NCBI GenBank assembly: GCA_019894655.1 | Contig: JAGXNZ010000208.1 | Span: 1 to 9,832, forward strand | DNA from: Promethearchaeota archaeon | GTDB taxonomy: Archaea; Asgardarchaeota; Lokiarchaeia; Sigynarchaeales; SOKP01 | Length of the DNA: 9,832 nucleotides | Direction of reading: 5' to 3' | Shown here: piece after piece, positions 8,148-9,832 of the stretch | Layout of the letters: each line of letters begins with the position of its first letter | Numbering within the stretch: position 1 is the first letter of the stretch | Notes under the pieces: model-generated | Database searches by the model: none | Told to the model about the DNA's origin: nothing | The model's input: the letters and a program-made list of their open reading frames with translations, nothing else | Made by a program: the position numbers and the translations under genes

Positions 8148-8157
8148 AATTATAATA
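8148..8157 (+). promoter_or_regulatory. Putative TATA box for the winged-helix regulator gene
   Basis: AATTATAATA about 50 bases before the ATG would give a leader of around 25 nt that includes the GAGATGA ribosome site. A better-looking TATAAAAA at 8179-8186 is probably too close: a start 25 bases beyond it would fall inside the coding sequence. Confidence 0.3.
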
Positions 8158-8190
8158 TTACAATTTAATTATTTAAGCTATAAAAAGATC

Positions 8191-8197
8191 GAGATGA
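8191..8197 (+). promoter_or_regulatory. Ribosome binding site GAGATGA
   Basis: GAGATGA differs by one base from the archaeal consensus GAGGTGA and is 6 nt before the ATG at 8204. The same heptamer stands 7 nt before the start of the next plus-strand gene, supporting both start calls. The ATG inside it is in another frame and opens no long frame. Confidence 0.5.
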
Positions 8198-8203
8198 ACC
8201 AAA

Positions 8204-9460
8204 ATGATTCAAGGAATATTAACATTTCAGTTTAAACTTAATCAGGATGAGACTTCTGGTGAGATTAATCCCGAATTTAGTCCTATTCAACTGGTATTTT
8301 CGAATAACAAGTTCGAGGAAAATGATTTTTCCGGATTAATCATTGAAAATGATATTTTTGCCAATTTTTACCAACATACTGTTGGGATTTTCAGTGCAAA
8401 ATATGGATTTAGTAATTTTTATACGGGTCACTTAAAAGACACACCCTACCAAGTATCTTCATACTTCAAACAATTAGCGGATGGCACCCAATATCTAACG
8501 ATATCGTTGTTTGAATTAGATGACGAAATTGAGCTATTTGAAGAAATAATAAAAGATATGGCTAAAAGATTAGACACAATTTATGAAAAATTAACTAAAG
8601 CTTCAAATACAAGACAATTAGATTTAATATCAAATGTTAACATACGTCTTAAAAATGAGTTAAAGTATACGATTTTTCAAATTGAACGCTTAAGCCAACT
8701 GGATAAACTTCAGAAAGTAGCATTAATCTACAATAGTAATGAAAGGCTCAAAATATTGGAGGTTCTAAGGGAAAGACCTTTAGCTAAAAGTGAAATAAAG
8801 ACCACCATCGAAAATTTGAAGCCTACTGCAAACATTGATATTTTATTGCGTCCATTTCTGGAGCTCAATTTAATTAGGCGGGATTGGATAAAGGGAGAGA
8901 AGGATAGGAAAACAGGAGTTATAACTAATCAAGGTGAATATGTGTTTTTAGTCAAAGATATCATTTTCGCACGCGTTCCAAATGAAAATCTTCTTAAGCA
9001 TTTTAGGGAAACTAATAACGATCTCTTACCGTTGTTTAAACAAAAATCTTTAGATTTCTTCAATGATTACGATCCCTTCGAGGAACCCATCGAGAATACA
9101 ATGAAATTAGCGTCAATATTGTTAAATCCAGATGTTTATGATTTCTTCATCCTAATGCGTTCAAACCATTATCCGTTAGATAAGATACCCAAAATCTTTT
9201 CAGAGTTCGCTGTTACAGAGATTTTGCTTGATAATTTGAAGAAATTGAACGTAATAACCGAAATTAAAGACCAAAACAAGAGGAGTTGGATTTGCTTACT
9301 TACGGATATAAAGCCTTTAACCATTTTTCCAGAATATTTACTACCCAAGATAAGAGAGGCTTTTAGAAAAGAAGATGAAGAAGGTAAAATTACTTTTGAA
9401 ATCGCTAAAAAAGCTTTAAATTTATTAGAAGTTTCATTTCCAGAAAAAGTTACGTTTTAA
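8204..9460 (+). CDS. Regulator with longin/roadblock-like N-terminus, coiled coil and two winged-helix domains
   Basis: The protein has 418 residues with no signal peptide or membrane segment, so it is cytosolic. Residues 1-130 alternate strands and helices: MIQGILTFQF opens, then PIQLVFS, and YLTISLFELDDE (97-108) runs into a long amphipathic helix (109-133). This resembles the longin/roadblock folds abundant in Asgard archaea, which in eukaryotes dock on small GTPases or on each other; the match is by pattern only. Residues 134-165 continue as helix or coiled coil. A first winged helix spans about 165-258 (ERLKILEVLRERPLAKSEI, a recognition-like helix, then LNLIRRDWIKGEKDRKTG..YVFL as the wing). 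A second spans about 300-373 (LLNPDVYDFFILMRSNHYPL, LKKLNVITEIKDQNKRSWICLL). The tail 374-418 is charged. It is probably a DNA-binding transcriptional regulator; whether it senses a protein partner or a ligand is unknown. It is divergent to the surface-protein operon and likely shares a transcript with the next gene, 32 nt downstream. Confidence 0.75.
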   Translation: MIQGILTFQFKLNQDETSGEINPEFSPIQLVFSNNKFEENDFSGLIIENDIFANFYQHTVGIFSAKYGFSNFYTGHLKDTPYQVSSYFKQLADGTQYLTISLFELDDEIELFEEIIKDMAKRLDTIYEKLTKASNTRQLDLISNVNIRLKNELKYTIFQIERLSQLDKLQKVALIYNSNERLKILEVLRERPLAKSEIKTTIENLKPTANIDILLRPFLELNLIRRDWIKGEKDRKTGVITNQGEYVFLVKDIIFARVPNENLLKHFRETNNDLLPLFKQKSLDFFNDYDPFEEPIENTMKLASILLNPDVYDFFILMRSNHYPLDKIPKIFSEFAVTEILLDNLKKLNVITEIKDQNKRSWICLLTDIKPLTIFPEYLLPKIREAFRKEDEEGKITFEIAKKALNLLEVSFPEKVTF

Positions 9461-9478
9461 ATTTGAAATAATATCAAA

Positions 9479-9485
9479 GAGATGA
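9479..9485 (+). promoter_or_regulatory. Ribosome binding site GAGATGA
   Basis: The heptamer is identical to that of the preceding gene and sits 7 nt before the ATG at 9493, just after the stop codon of the regulator. The ATG within it (9482) leads into a different frame. Confidence 0.5.
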
Positions 9486-9492
9486 ATAATAA

Positions 9493-9832
9493 ATGTATTT
9501 GTTTAAAGAAAAGGAAGAAGTTGAAATTCCATATACGTGTAAATTGTGCTTAAAAGAAATTCCTTTCAAAATAACTAAAAAGGAATATCAAGAAGTTACC
9601 CGATTTCCTATAACCAAACAATTAACACACGGTGACCCTGCGCACAAATTAATAGTTAATTTTAATCAATATTTGGAAGTTGAAAATTTCGAAATCGAAG
9701 AAATCCTTCAAAAAGAAGAAGTAACTTATTCAGAAGAACTCACGAAGCAAGTATTAAGTGAGATCGATCTTACTGATGACGAGATTGAACTTTATTTCCG
9801 AATTACGGGTCGTGAAGCAGTGAGTATTGGTG
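9493..9832 (+). CDS. CxxC / HGDPxH protein leading into a helix-turn-helix (partial, runs off right edge)
   Basis: The frame opens with ATG at 9493, directly after an in-frame TAA, and stays open for 113 residues to the edge. Residues 16-19 are CKLC; the next segment (25-42) is rich in Lys, Ile and Phe and ends in FPI. HGDPAHKLIV at 46-55 is followed by a strand ending LEVENFE (61-67). The CxxC pair and the two histidines could bind a metal, but that is not proven. I recall this CxxC...FP...HGxPxH-L-V arrangement from hypothetical proteins of Asgard archaea, often beside regulators. From about 85 the sequence looks like the start of a winged helix (VLSEIDLTDDEIELYFRI, then GREAVSIG as the turn), so the full protein is likely a DNA-binding regulator with a small N-terminal sensor or metal module. 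It lies 32 nt after the winged-helix regulator gene and is probably cotranscribed. The C-terminus is missing. Confidence 0.65.
   Translation, partial: MYLFKEKEEVEIPYTCKLCLKEIPFKITKKEYQEVTRFPITKQLTHGDPAHKLIVNFNQYLEVENFEIEEILQKEEVTYSEELTKQVLSEIDLTDDEIELYFRITGREAVSIG

Larger units (their letters stand above)
7851..8203. other. Divergent AT-rich control region without genes
   Basis: These 353 bases lie between the minus-strand surface-protein operon and the plus-strand regulator gene. I see no open reading frame with a plausible start and no RNA gene. The stretch is far more AT-rich than the flanking genes and contains candidate TATA boxes for both directions, an 18-base perfect palindrome near the middle (8012-8029) and a repeated ACTTATAATT (8010-8019 and 8059-8068). 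It must hold the promoters of both transcription units and is the natural place for operators if the adjacent regulator acts locally. Confidence 0.6.

Noticed and set aside
8179..8186. TATAAAAA as the TATA box of the winged-helix regulator gene
   Set aside because: It is only about 20 bases before the ATG, so a normal archaeal start site would fall inside the coding sequence; the element at 8148-8157 fits better.
7851..8203. Possible CRISPR array, tRNA or small RNA in the long AT-rich gap
   Set aside because: There are no regularly spaced identical repeats and no tRNA-like arms or GC-rich structured segment; only short A/T repeats are present.

Overview
This window is AT-rich (roughly one third G+C by eye) and looks like an Asgard archaeal chromosome, most likely a Lokiarchaeia-type (Promethearchaeota) lineage. 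The reasons are a gelsolin-like gene start at the left edge, large N-glycosylation-rich surface proteins with a membrane anchor at each end, a regulator with a longin/roadblock-like N-terminus fused to winged helices, a CxxC/HGxPxH-type protein leading into a helix-turn-helix, T-rich terminators and TATA-type promoters. The lineage is an inference; there is no rRNA or marker gene here.

Layout. Positions 1-7850 are all minus-strand. Reading in the direction of transcription, there are two paralogous membrane-anchored surface proteins (7850-6177, then 6174-4564). They are separated by 2 nt, and the second starts at a TTG with a strong Shine-Dalgarno lying inside the end of the first. A T-rich terminator and a new promoter follow (4393-4563), then a 1337-residue surface protein with about six tandem Ig-like repeats (4392-379). 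After another T-rich stretch comes the start of a gelsolin-like protein (274 to beyond position 1). To the right, a 353-base AT-rich divergent control region (7851-8203) separates this block from two plus-strand genes: a 418-residue regulator with two winged helices (8204-9460) and, 32 nt later, a partial CxxC/HTH protein (9493 to beyond 9832).

The most striking feature is that all three surface proteins end in the same intracellular module just after the second membrane segment. This is a nearly invariant 16-residue basic motif (xxPxPVRKVRKYRxTL) followed, without gaps, by a patterned tail (P..I..F..Y..E..K..LLK). The ectodomain of the 1337-residue protein is unrelated in appearance to that of the other two, and the codons in the motif have diverged while the amino acids have not. 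This suggests a common cytosolic partner, membrane surface or sorting/assembly machinery. The neighbouring gelsolin-like gene makes a link to the archaeal actin cytoskeleton an attractive but unproven idea. The divergent regulators may control the surface-protein block; that is inference from position only.
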